From positions 1 to 48,848 of the forward strand of contig RFNZ01000015.1 in the NCBI GenBank assembly GCA_009926935.1: a stretch of DNA of 48,848 nt. The letters are read 5' to 3'. Under the pieces are notes generated by a model. It was given only the letters and a program-made list of their open reading frames with translations, was not told the origin of the DNA and made no database searches. Shown here in pieces: positions 17,148 through 24,885 of the stretch (the stretch's first letter is position 1; every line of letters begins with the position of its first letter). Source of the stretch: Pseudomonadota bacterium. Lineage in GTDB: Bacteria; Pseudomonadota; Alphaproteobacteria; Micavibrionales; UBA1664. The position numbers and the translations under genes are program-made.

Positions 17148-18325
17148 TTATTTTTCAAAAGCCAATTCACTACGGGTTCCCACACGGCTTTCACAGCGCG
17201 TGCGCTTGCCATCATACCAATATGGCCGATCTCGGGGGTCAGTACATGGCAGCCGCCAATCTGCTGCGCAATTGCGAGCGCCGACTCTTTGGGTACGAGC
17301 CTATCGTTTGCGGCGGCTACCACGAGCGTAGGCACTTTTATTTTTGCGGCATCGGCCAATGATTTTCCAATCGTCCAGACCCCGCTTATCGGCTGGTTAT
17401 CAATGTACCACTCGCGCAGAGCCTGTCTTGCTGCAGGGGCGGCTAGTTCCACGCCGTCGTTCAACCAGTCTTCTACAATAACAAAGCGTTGGGCCTCAGG
17501 GCTTGATTTATCCATCTCGGCAAAGGCCCTGAACTTGTTGAACATGAAAAGCGGATCAACAGAGGCAAAGAGAGCCTGAATCCAGTCTACGGGTAAAACG
17601 CCTGTTGCCGTCATGACAGGCTCTGCTGCGGTGCTAAATGTTTCCATACGCAAAGGCAAAGTTGAATCACCTGCTTTGAAATCCCACGGGGCTGCCAAAA
17701 GCGACAGGCTTTTTACTGACTTCGCGTGGCCTTCCTGTACTGCCAGTGCACCAGCAGCCATTGTGCCGCCCATGCAATAACCCACGACATGCACCGGGCC
17801 ATGCGTTTTGTACAAATGCGCAAGCGCAGGATAAAGACGATCGGTAATATACTCGCTGACCGTGAATTGTTTTTCAGTATCCGTAGGGTCACCCCAGTTT
17901 AAAATATATGCAGCAAAACCGTGATCCGTGAGATGCCTTGTAAAGGAATGCTGCGCATCAAGATCAAGTATGTTGTGCCGGTTTATGAGAGACGGAACGA
18001 TCAGGACAGGCATGCGCTTTTTTTGGGAGGAGGCATAAGCCTCTAAGAGTTTTGTGCTGCCTTTTTGCCATATACATGGATGATCCGGCTTGTATGCCGC
18101 AACAGGCGCTACTTTGTATGCATCCAGCCCCTGAAGCATTTGGCCCGTCATTTTTTCAATGGCTTTCAGGGCCATGGCCCTCTGCTCCGGATCGCCGATA
18201 AGCGGCAGGGCTGCCGCACTCAACATATTGGCTGTATTGAGAAAATGTAGGTGTACGGGGCGGGGGCCCGGCCTTGCGGGTTTGGTTGCTGCGTTCTTCT
18301 TTGGCTTTTGTTCGCGTCTTGACAT
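17144..18325 (-). CDS. phaC: short PHA synthase-like alpha/beta hydrolase
   Basis: 393 residues, close to class III PhaC (about 355) and well short of class I (about 590). The nucleophile box is GYCMGG with Cys184, as in PHA synthases and unlike the Ser of depolymerases and lipases. D341 (AANDRLVP) and H368 (GHIGMM) complete the triad, with spacing near that of class III enzymes. VPSLINRHNILDL and YILNWGDP are PhaC signatures. It should polymerise 3-hydroxybutyryl-CoA on granules. No phaE partner gene is in the window. The upstream DNA carries a probable PhaR site touching its start and shows no ribosome site. A PhaC-like hydrolase with another role cannot be excluded. Confidence 0.75.
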   Translation of the reverse strand: MSRREQKPKKNAATKPARPGPRPVHLHFLNTANMLSAAALPLIGDPEQRAMALKAIEKMTGQMLQGLDAYKVAPVAAYKPDHPCIWQKGSTKLLEAYASSQKKRMPVLIVPSLINRHNILDLDAQHSFTRHLTDHGFAAYILNWGDPTDTEKQFTVSEYITDRLYPALAHLYKTHGPVHVVGYCMGGTMAAGALAVQEGHAKSVKSLSLLAAPWDFKAGDSTLPLRMETFSTAAEPVMTATGVLPVDWIQALFASVDPLFMFNKFRAFAEMDKSSPEAQRFVIVEDWLNDGVELAAPAARQALREWYIDNQPISGVWTIGKSLADAAKIKVPTLVVAAANDRLVPKESALAIAQQIGGCHVLTPEIGHIGMMASARAVKAVWEPVVNWLLKNN

Positions 18326-18327
18326 GA

Positions 18328-18341
18328 TTGCTGCGCCACAA
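18328..18341. promoter_or_regulatory. candidate PhaR operator between phaC and phaR
   Basis: TTGCTGCGCCACAA lies 2 bases upstream of the phaC-like ATG and 78 bases upstream of phaR. The same sequence with 2 of 14 differences occurs on the minus strand upstream of the phasin gene (39529-39542). That placement at both PhaR-type targets is the evidence. Binding is inferred. Confidence 0.5.
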
Positions 18342-18419
18342 TATTTAGCTTTCGTTGTTCCATATTTTGTGTCTATATGAAATAGAAATCATCACATTTC
18401 CATCAAGGAGAGTTCAGCG

Positions 18420-19040
18420 ATGGTACGCCCGCGTAAAAAGAAAGACGATGTGATCGTCGTTAAAAAATATGCCAACCGCCGCCTTTACGATACCGGCCGC
18501 AGTTCCTACGTCACGCTCGATGACCTTTGTGATATGATCAAGGAAGGTCAGGAATTCGTGGTTCAGGATGCCAAGACTACCGAGGATTTAACGCAGCAGG
18601 TCTTGACCCAAATCATTGTCGAGCAGGAGTCGCGCGGGCAGAGCATGCTCCCTCCCAATTTCCTGCGTACGCTCATCAAGTTTTACGGCGATGGTATGCA
18701 GGGCCTTGTACCCAATTATCTAGAGCAGGCGCTCCAGAACTTTGTGGTTCACCAGGAGACTTTGCGCAATTCCATGAGCAAGTCTTTTGCCGGCATGATG
18801 CCGGGAACGATGATGCCCGGCGCCCAAGGTTTTGAAGAGCTCAACCGCAAAAACATCGAAATGTTCTCGAAGACCATGAACATGTTTTCACCTTTCAAGG
18901 TCTTCCCGCAAGGCCAAGGCGGAGCTCAGCCGCAACAGCAGGCCGAAAGCGCCAAGCCGCAAAGCCGTGATGAGCGTGTGCGCGCCCTCAAGCAAACCAT
19001 TACTAAGCTTCAGGAAGAGCTGCGCGGTTTAATCCAGTAA
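18420..19040 (+). CDS. phaR: PHA synthesis repressor PhaR
   Basis: 206 residues. Residues 10-70 are the PhaR DNA-binding domain (PHB_acc_N), with VKKYANRRLYDTGRSSYVTLDDL and QDAKTTEDLTQQVLTQII. The following repeat FLRTLIKFYGDGMQGLVPNYLEQAL is the PHB-accumulation regulatory part, which binds PHB or granules. In known systems PhaR represses phasin and its own gene until PHB titrates it. The C-terminus has a Gln-rich linker and a final coiled coil (VRALKQTITKLQEELRGL). AAGGAGAG precedes the ATG. It is divergent from the phaC-like gene. Confidence 0.96.
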   Translation: MVRPRKKKDDVIVVKKYANRRLYDTGRSSYVTLDDLCDMIKEGQEFVVQDAKTTEDLTQQVLTQIIVEQESRGQSMLPPNFLRTLIKFYGDGMQGLVPNYLEQALQNFVVHQETLRNSMSKSFAGMMPGTMMPGAQGFEELNRKNIEMFSKTMNMFSPFKVFPQGQGGAQPQQQAESAKPQSRDERVRALKQTITKLQEELRGLIQ

Positions 19041-19061
19041 TGTTTTTTGTTTTTCATTTAT

Positions 19062-19088
19062 AAAGCGGCCCCTTTGGGCCGCTTTTTT
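19062..19088. terminator. intrinsic terminator after phaR
   Basis: A 10-bp perfect stem AAAGCGGCCC/GGGCCGCTTT with a 4-base loop is followed by further Ts on the plus strand. The A-run on the other side lets it serve the convergent GGDEF-EAL gene as well. Confidence 0.93.
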
Positions 19089-20772
19089 AATTGCTGCGCT
19101 GTGTACGCAGTTCGTGATTTTTAGGGAGCCACACACGCTCGATGGATGGGAAGCCGATCGCATAACCCTGGACGTGGCTGATGCCGCCCATTTTCAGCAT
19201 TGCCGCTTCCTCTTTGGTTTCGGCGCCTTCGGCTACGGTCTGGAGCCCCATGCCGTTGGCCAGCTCAAGGAGGGATTTCACAAAAAGCTGGTTCATCGGG
19301 TCGTGAATATCGCGGATATAGGCTTTATCGATCTTAACGATATCGACAGATAGTAGTTTCAGCTGCATAAAGGATGTTGAGCCCGCGCCAAAGTCATCAA
19401 GCGCGATCCGGCACCCGAGGTCCTTAAGTGTGCGCACAACGCGGGCGGCTGCATGAACGTCATTCATGGCACTGCTCTCGGTAATTTCAACGATCAGGCG
19501 GCTTGAAATATGCTGCTTATCCGCAAGAAGCGATACGGCGGCGCGCAGCCAACCCGCGTCGACCAGTGACTGGTTTGAAACGTTGACCGACAACATGATC
19601 TCAGGAAACTGTTCAAGTTCGCGGACAGCCGTGTTGAGCACGAAAATATCCAGAAGGCGCATCATGCCCAGCTCTTCGAGAGAGGGCACAAATTTTTCTG
19701 CGGCAATCAATTTGCCGTCACCATCCACCATGCGGATGAGCGATTCAAAAAAAGCTATTTTTCCGGCAACCATGTCCATGACAGGCTGGTAGGCCATGCG
19801 CATGCGCCCTTCTTCAAGCGCTCGATAAACCGAATGACCGCCTTCAAGCAAGGTGCGTGCCCGTTCCCGTTTTTCATTGAGAGGCGATGAAACTACAAAG
19901 CAGCCGCGGCCGCGTGATTTGGCTTCACCGAGCGCGGCTTCTGCGCGCGCCACAACATCGCTGCCTTTTTCTTCCGGCGAATGGAGGGCCGCACCGCCAA
20001 TCGAAAGGCCAATCATGACTGGGCCATGCAAAGTTAAAATAGGCGTGCTTGTAAATATCTGCAAAAGCGCGGCTGCCAAGGCATCGGCCTGCGAGTGCGG
20101 GAGGTCTTCAAACACAAGCCCGTATACGTCGCCTGCCATGCGGCCGACGCTTGCTTTGCCGTCCAAAAATGCATTCAGCCGCTTTTCCACTTCAACCAGT
20201 ACTGTATCGACAAACGAGGCGCCGTGCGCTGCGTTCAGTAGACCCACGCGGTCAAGACCCAAAGCCATGAAATATCCGCGGTTACGTACAGCCGCGCTGC
20301 GGGAGAGCAAAAGATGTTCAAGGGCGGCAGCCATCGCTTTTCTGCCCGACATAACACCGGCCAGATGCCCGGCGTCGTCCAGTGTTTCATCTTTCAGGAT
20401 TACGCCTGAAAGCAGAGCCGCGCCCGTAGTGGCGTCCGACGTCAGTCGACCTTCAATGCGCAGTTTTTGTTGTGTACCGTCACGCATGCGCAGGCGAAAT
20501 GGCTCGCTTACCCTCATGCCGTGCTCATGATGTTCAATGTCCAGCCTTGTCGCGTGATCCTGCAGGGCTGTCATTAAATTGGGCAGGTCCTGCGGGTTGA
20601 TAATCAGCTTCAAGGCCGATGCGGTATGAGGTACATCTTCATGGGGGAGGCCCAAAATGCCTGCCGGGTTGCCGTGCCAGATAATTTCGCCATTTGCAAA
20701 ACGCCAGACAAACGCGACCTGCCCTAAATCGGCATGCACGGCCTCCAGCAGTTTTGAATTGTCGAAAATCAC
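19087..20772 (-). CDS. PAS-GGDEF-EAL protein, probable c-di-GMP phosphodiesterase
   Basis: 561 residues, starting at GTG 20772 with AGGGAG five bases upstream. Residues 10-125 are PAS-like. Residues about 140-295 are a GGDEF domain whose motif is AGDVY (213-217), so cyclase activity is very unlikely. Residues about 315-550 are an EAL domain with the signature changed to ESL (343-345). The other catalytic parts are kept: SVNVS, E429-x-TE, DDFGAG (459-464), K480 and AEGAET with E515. Hydrolysis of c-di-GMP is plausible. There is no membrane segment. It is separated from phaR by a shared terminator. Confidence 0.92.
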   Translation of the reverse strand: MIFDNSKLLEAVHADLGQVAFVWRFANGEIIWHGNPAGILGLPHEDVPHTASALKLIINPQDLPNLMTALQDHATRLDIEHHEHGMRVSEPFRLRMRDGTQQKLRIEGRLTSDATTGAALLSGVILKDETLDDAGHLAGVMSGRKAMAAALEHLLLSRSAAVRNRGYFMALGLDRVGLLNAAHGASFVDTVLVEVEKRLNAFLDGKASVGRMAGDVYGLVFEDLPHSQADALAAALLQIFTSTPILTLHGPVMIGLSIGGAALHSPEEKGSDVVARAEAALGEAKSRGRGCFVVSSPLNEKRERARTLLEGGHSVYRALEEGRMRMAYQPVMDMVAGKIAFFESLIRMVDGDGKLIAAEKFVPSLEELGMMRLLDIFVLNTAVRELEQFPEIMLSVNVSNQSLVDAGWLRAAVSLLADKQHISSRLIVEITESSAMNDVHAAARVVRTLKDLGCRIALDDFGAGSTSFMQLKLLSVDIVKIDKAYIRDIHDPMNQLFVKSLLELANGMGLQTVAEGAETKEEAAMLKMGGISHVQGYAIGFPSIERVWLPKNHELRTQRSN

Positions 20773-20886
20773 GGTAACTCCCTGTTTTAGCTATACCCAT
20801 CATAGGCATAGAAATCTTAGGAAAGAGTTACCGGTAATTTTAATTAAATTTTTAGGAATTCGCCCAAAAATGGCGAATTTCCGTGA

Positions 20887-23800
20887 TTATATGGCCCCAG
20901 CCAGAAGCCTTGCCAGGGCGTCTCTCGTGTTCATGGCCTGATCAAACTGGCCAATTTCACCCTCGTGGGCGACGGCACTGAAAAGGCCGTCTTTATAAAA
21001 GAACACGACAGCGGCCCCGGCCCCCTGCCCGTCCGGCATGACGCAGGCGACATCGGCTACAGCCAATGCCTTGCGACCGGACATTTGGGATGGGTCGAAT
21101 GACTGGTCAAACGTGCCGGAGCAGCGTTCTTTTGTTTTTTCGAGGTATGCATTGATCGCCTGCTCGAAGCTATTTCTGTTAGCCATAGTACGTTGCTCGG
21201 CCGTACCGAAGACGACGCCCGTATCCCAACGGAAAGCTGCAAACTGCTGGTTTGATACTTTGCGGACTTTTTCCATGCCCGAAACCATATTGATGCCTGC
21301 GCGGCGCAGATAGTTTTCAATGTCACGTCCGCTCGGGCCCATTTCTGCCGGGATCGACGCCGGCATGAGCATGCGCGATGGCTGTGATGCCGGTGCAGGT
21401 ACAGATTTGTAGCTGGCCTGCTGGACTGGTGCTGCCGGCGCGGCTGGTGCCTGCGCAACTTCCGGCGCCGGACGCGAGACCGATGCCGCCTGCATAGCTG
21501 GCTGAGCAGGCTGATTTTCCATGGCTGGCGCTTCCGGGGGGGTTGCTGCTGCTTGCTGCATTTGCTGCGGCTCGACAATCGGCTGCATGCGTGCTTTTGC
21601 GAGCTCTTGTGCGAGACGGAGATTTTCAGCCTCCATACCCGCCATCCGGTTGCTATCCACTTTGCTTTCTACTTCAACAACTTTCTCGACAACCTGAACT
21701 TCAGGGGCTTGCACAGGTACATTTTTAGCTCTTGCCAATTCCTGTGCGAGGCGCATGTTCTCGGCCTCCACTGCCGCGTAGCGCATTTCCATTTTTTTGG
21801 CTTCGCTCTCGGTTGCGCGTGCCCTGTAATCAGCCGCAGCCACAGCATTGTCCGCTGCTGCGGTTACAGGTGCTGCCGCCATACGCTTGTTGATCTCCTG
21901 AGAGAGCACGCTGTTTTGGGCGCGCAAGGCCGCTATCTCGGTTTCAAGGGCGCGAACATCCTGCGTTTTTCCGCTTCTGGCAGATGCTGCCAATTCAGCC
22001 TGCAGTTTCTTGTTTTCTGCCAGAAGTGCGGCTACATCCGCATCCGGCACCGAAGGAGCCGCATCACCCGATGCCTGACGGGCGTCGAGAACATCTTTTT
22101 GCGCAATATCGAGCTGCTTCTTGAGTTTTGATTTCTCATCTTCAAGTGCTTTCAGGCGTTTATCGATATCTTTTTCTGACTTGCCTGATGGCGGAGGTGC
22201 CTCGCGACCTGCGGCAATCTGCTCGTTCCTGCTGCGTTCGTATTCAAGCTGTCGTATCAAATCCACACGCTCGGTTTCCAGTGCAGCAATCTGTGCGTTT
22301 ACGCCTGACGATTTTTCGCTGCCCGATGTCGATTCAGCCGCGCCTTTTTCAATCCGCTCACGTTGGAGAAGGTTGCGGTATTCATCTCTTTCAGCAGCAA
22401 CACTGGCCAGTGACGATTTCACTTCGGCCAGAACTTCTGCCATTTGGTCATCGCCCTGATAGACGACTTTTTCAACAACCTTTTCAACGACCTTAGCATC
22501 CTCGCTTGCCGATGGAGAGGCATTTCTGGCCAGTTTTTCTGCCAGCATAGCGTTATCCGCCTTCATGACATCAAGCTGCTTTTTCAGCTGCTCCGTACGA
22601 TCGGCAAGAACGGAATCCGTTTTTGTTTTTTCTTCGGCAAGGGCTTTTTCCAGCTCGCTGTTGCGCTTGGCCAGCTCGCCCATCTGGCTTTCGATCTCGC
22701 GAAGGCTGTCATCGGTGCTGCCACCACGGGCTGCAATGGCCTCCAGTTTTTCACGACGGGCGCGTTCTGCTTCCAGCATCGCTTTCAATTCGCGGCGGTC
22801 CAGTTCGTCTTGCGTGTTTATCTGGCTGATCTTCTTGCTACTCTCTCCTTCCGACTTCATCTGGGCGGCCATTTTTTCCATTTCCTGCGTGCGGGCTTTG
22901 GCTGTTTGCACTTCGGTCATGAGCGATGTATTGCGGGATTCCAGTTCTGTCAGCTTGACCACCATTTCCTTCAGTCGCGAGTCTTCTGAAGACTGGGCAG
23001 TACGTACTTTGGCAAACTCTGCACGCTCTTTTTCAAACTGCTCCATCAGAAGCGCCTTCTCGGCGTCCAGTTTCACAATCTTTGTTTCTTTTTCGGAAAG
23101 AGCTGCGCGCATGGCGTTGAGCTCTTTCTCCGTGGCTGCTCTGCGGGCCTGCTCAGCTGTGAAGTTTTGTGAAATCTCTTCTTTCTGAAGATTTGAGCGG
23201 CGCAGATTCTCAATTTCAATGTTGAGGCGTGCCAGTTCTTCGGAATGCTTTTTGCTCAGAGCCGCCTGTTTCTGGACCTCGGCTTCCTCGAGGCGGGCGC
23301 GCTCAACTTCCATTCGTGCCTGTAACTGTGCGAGACGCTGCTCTTTTTCGCTATCAACGCTGCGCAGCTTTTCAATCTCGGCGCTCATGCGCGCCAGCTC
23401 TTCCGTGTGTTTTTGGCTAAGGGCCGCTTGCTTACGCATATCTGCGTCCTCAAGCTTTCTGCGCTCCTCTTCCATCTGGCTTTGCAGTGTTGCAATACGC
23501 GCCTCTTTTTGTGAGGCGGTCATCTGCACTTCCTTGAGTGCTCTTTCGGCTGCCTCTCTACGGGCCTGCTCTTCACTGACTTTGCTTTCTGTCGTCTGCA
23601 GCTGGATTTTTGCGCTTTCGAACTGCGATGCTGTCTGTTGCAGGGATGCGTTCTCGTTTTCAAGCTCTGTTACGCGGGTACGCAGACGTTCTTGATCTTC
23701 AAGAGTAGCTGCGGATTTTGCCTTTTGTTCCTGCAACATTTTTTCAGCCATCAGGCGTTTGCTGCGTTCCGCATCCAGCGTCTCGCGGAGCGTTTTAAGC

Positions 23801-24750
23801 TGGGCGTTACTTGATTCAAGCTGCTCGATACGGGCCTTGAGTTCGCCGCGCTTTTCAGCTTCCGCCGTTTTTTCAGTGAGCGCGGATTCCAGCTCTGAGC
23901 GTTGCTGGCGTTCCGTATCCAGCATCAGGCGAAGGGCTTTCTGATCCTCGAGGGCCTGTTTTAGGGCCTCTTCATCCTGCGCTTCCTGCTGCTGGCGCGT
24001 GCGCTCCGTCTGGAGGCGGTCGACAAGGGCGTTTTTCTCGTTCTCAAGAGCTGCGAGCTTCGAGAGCAGGGCCTCGTTCTCGGCACTATTTGACATGCCG
24101 CCAACCACCGGCGATGAAGTCGATCCATCCTGTTTCAGGGATGCTGCTATTGATGCGTTTTCCTGCTTTAGGGCATCGATTTCACGACGCAGCTGAGACA
24201 GAGCGGCCGTATCGGTATCCGCCGCAGGCGTACGCGGCATGACTGCCGGCGAGTCGCCGATACATCCCGAAAGTTTTTGCTCGCCTGCACCAAAATCCGG
24301 CATCGAGAATCCGTAGCGGCCATTGTCGAAAATGACCGTCATTTCGGAACTACCCGTAAGAGCCGAGAAAAACTGAGGATCCTGCCCAGTGCGCAGCACA
24401 AGTGCGTTTGCGGTTGCTGGGCGCGTCAGAAATTCGCGCTTGAGGCCATAGCCTGCCTGAAGCGCAATGCGGTAAGTCTGGCTCGATTGAAAGAGCGGTT
24501 GCTGGAAATCAATGGCAACGGTGCCCTCGCCTTCGGTATTGCGGGCGAAGGTCACGATCATGTTGCCGTCAAAGCGGCGGGCAAGTGTGCAGTATGCGGA
24601 GCCGCCATTGGGCGGGTCTACGCGGTTGACGACCCAGTTACTTGCCGGTGAAAACGTTTTGTCGGCAGCGGCGCTGGCTGCACCGGAGTCCAGAACGACG
24701 AGAGAAACACCTGCCGCCAGGAAAGCCAAAAGTTTCTTATGTGACATCAT
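20887..24750 (-). CDS. large exported coiled-coil protein
   Basis: 1287 residues from ATG 24750, which has GGTGAGG 7 bases upstream. The frame runs two codons further to a TTG. Residues 1-29 are a signal peptide ending ASAA. Residues about 35-165 are a beta-rich domain with two conserved cysteines, matching the N-terminus of the upstream gene's product. Residues about 180-1000 are nearly continuous Glu/Lys/Ala-rich coiled coil. A Pro/Ala/Gln linker follows, then a C-terminal domain (about 1150-1287, starting SGRDIENYLRRAG) with three cysteines. It is probably a periplasmic or envelope scaffold. Family and function are unknown. Confidence 0.85.
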   Translation of the reverse strand: MMSHKKLLAFLAAGVSLVVLDSGAASAAADKTFSPASNWVVNRVDPPNGGSAYCTLARRFDGNMIVTFARNTEGEGTVAIDFQQPLFQSSQTYRIALQAGYGLKREFLTRPATANALVLRTGQDPQFFSALTGSSEMTVIFDNGRYGFSMPDFGAGEQKLSGCIGDSPAVMPRTPAADTDTAALSQLRREIDALKQENASIAASLKQDGSTSSPVVGGMSNSAENEALLSKLAALENEKNALVDRLQTERTRQQQEAQDEEALKQALEDQKALRLMLDTERQQRSELESALTEKTAEAEKRGELKARIEQLESSNAQLKTLRETLDAERSKRLMAEKMLQEQKAKSAATLEDQERLRTRVTELENENASLQQTASQFESAKIQLQTTESKVSEEQARREAAERALKEVQMTASQKEARIATLQSQMEEERRKLEDADMRKQAALSQKHTEELARMSAEIEKLRSVDSEKEQRLAQLQARMEVERARLEEAEVQKQAALSKKHSEELARLNIEIENLRRSNLQKEEISQNFTAEQARRAATEKELNAMRAALSEKETKIVKLDAEKALLMEQFEKERAEFAKVRTAQSSEDSRLKEMVVKLTELESRNTSLMTEVQTAKARTQEMEKMAAQMKSEGESSKKISQINTQDELDRRELKAMLEAERARREKLEAIAARGGSTDDSLREIESQMGELAKRNSELEKALAEEKTKTDSVLADRTEQLKKQLDVMKADNAMLAEKLARNASPSASEDAKVVEKVVEKVVYQGDDQMAEVLAEVKSSLASVAAERDEYRNLLQRERIEKGAAESTSGSEKSSGVNAQIAALETERVDLIRQLEYERSRNEQIAAGREAPPPSGKSEKDIDKRLKALEDEKSKLKKQLDIAQKDVLDARQASGDAAPSVPDADVAALLAENKKLQAELAASARSGKTQDVRALETEIAALRAQNSVLSQEINKRMAAAPVTAAADNAVAAADYRARATESEAKKMEMRYAAVEAENMRLAQELARAKNVPVQAPEVQVVEKVVEVESKVDSNRMAGMEAENLRLAQELAKARMQPIVEPQQMQQAAATPPEAPAMENQPAQPAMQAASVSRPAPEVAQAPAAPAAPVQQASYKSVPAPASQPSRMLMPASIPAEMGPSGRDIENYLRRAGINMVSGMEKVRKVSNQQFAAFRWDTGVVFGTAEQRTMANRNSFEQAINAYLEKTKERCSGTFDQSFDPSQMSGRKALAVADVACVMPDGQGAGAAVVFFYKDGLFSAVAHEGEIGQFDQAMNTRDALARLLAGAI
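23185..23508 (-). repeat. 162-bp tandem duplication inside the coiled coil
   Basis: Copy one (23508-23347) and copy two (23346-23185) encode two adjacent 54-residue units. Each holds the matching core KQAALSQKHTEELAR or KQAALSKKHSEELAR and LQSQMEEER or LQARMEVER. Divergence at many codons shows an old duplication. Confidence 0.85.
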
Positions 24751-24885
24751 GTGCAAACCTCACCGCAACCGAGGAAAAAAGAGATAACCGCAGCGATGTT
24801 ACGAATCACCGCTTTATACAGGATACCTGCGTCGTCAAAGGGAGTGAAGCGCCTTGTTAACAGAATATTAACCTTTAGGCCGCTT

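Noticed and set aside
22444..23695. Several long plus-strand frames across the coiled-coil gene
   Set aside because: They are shadows of the Glu/Lys/Ala-rich minus-strand gene, and their products are Ser/Arg- or Phe-rich low complexity.
24813..24838. Minus-strand TATAAA with TTGACG upstream, before the large coiled-coil gene
   Set aside because: The spacer is only 14 bases, too short for a sigma70 promoter.
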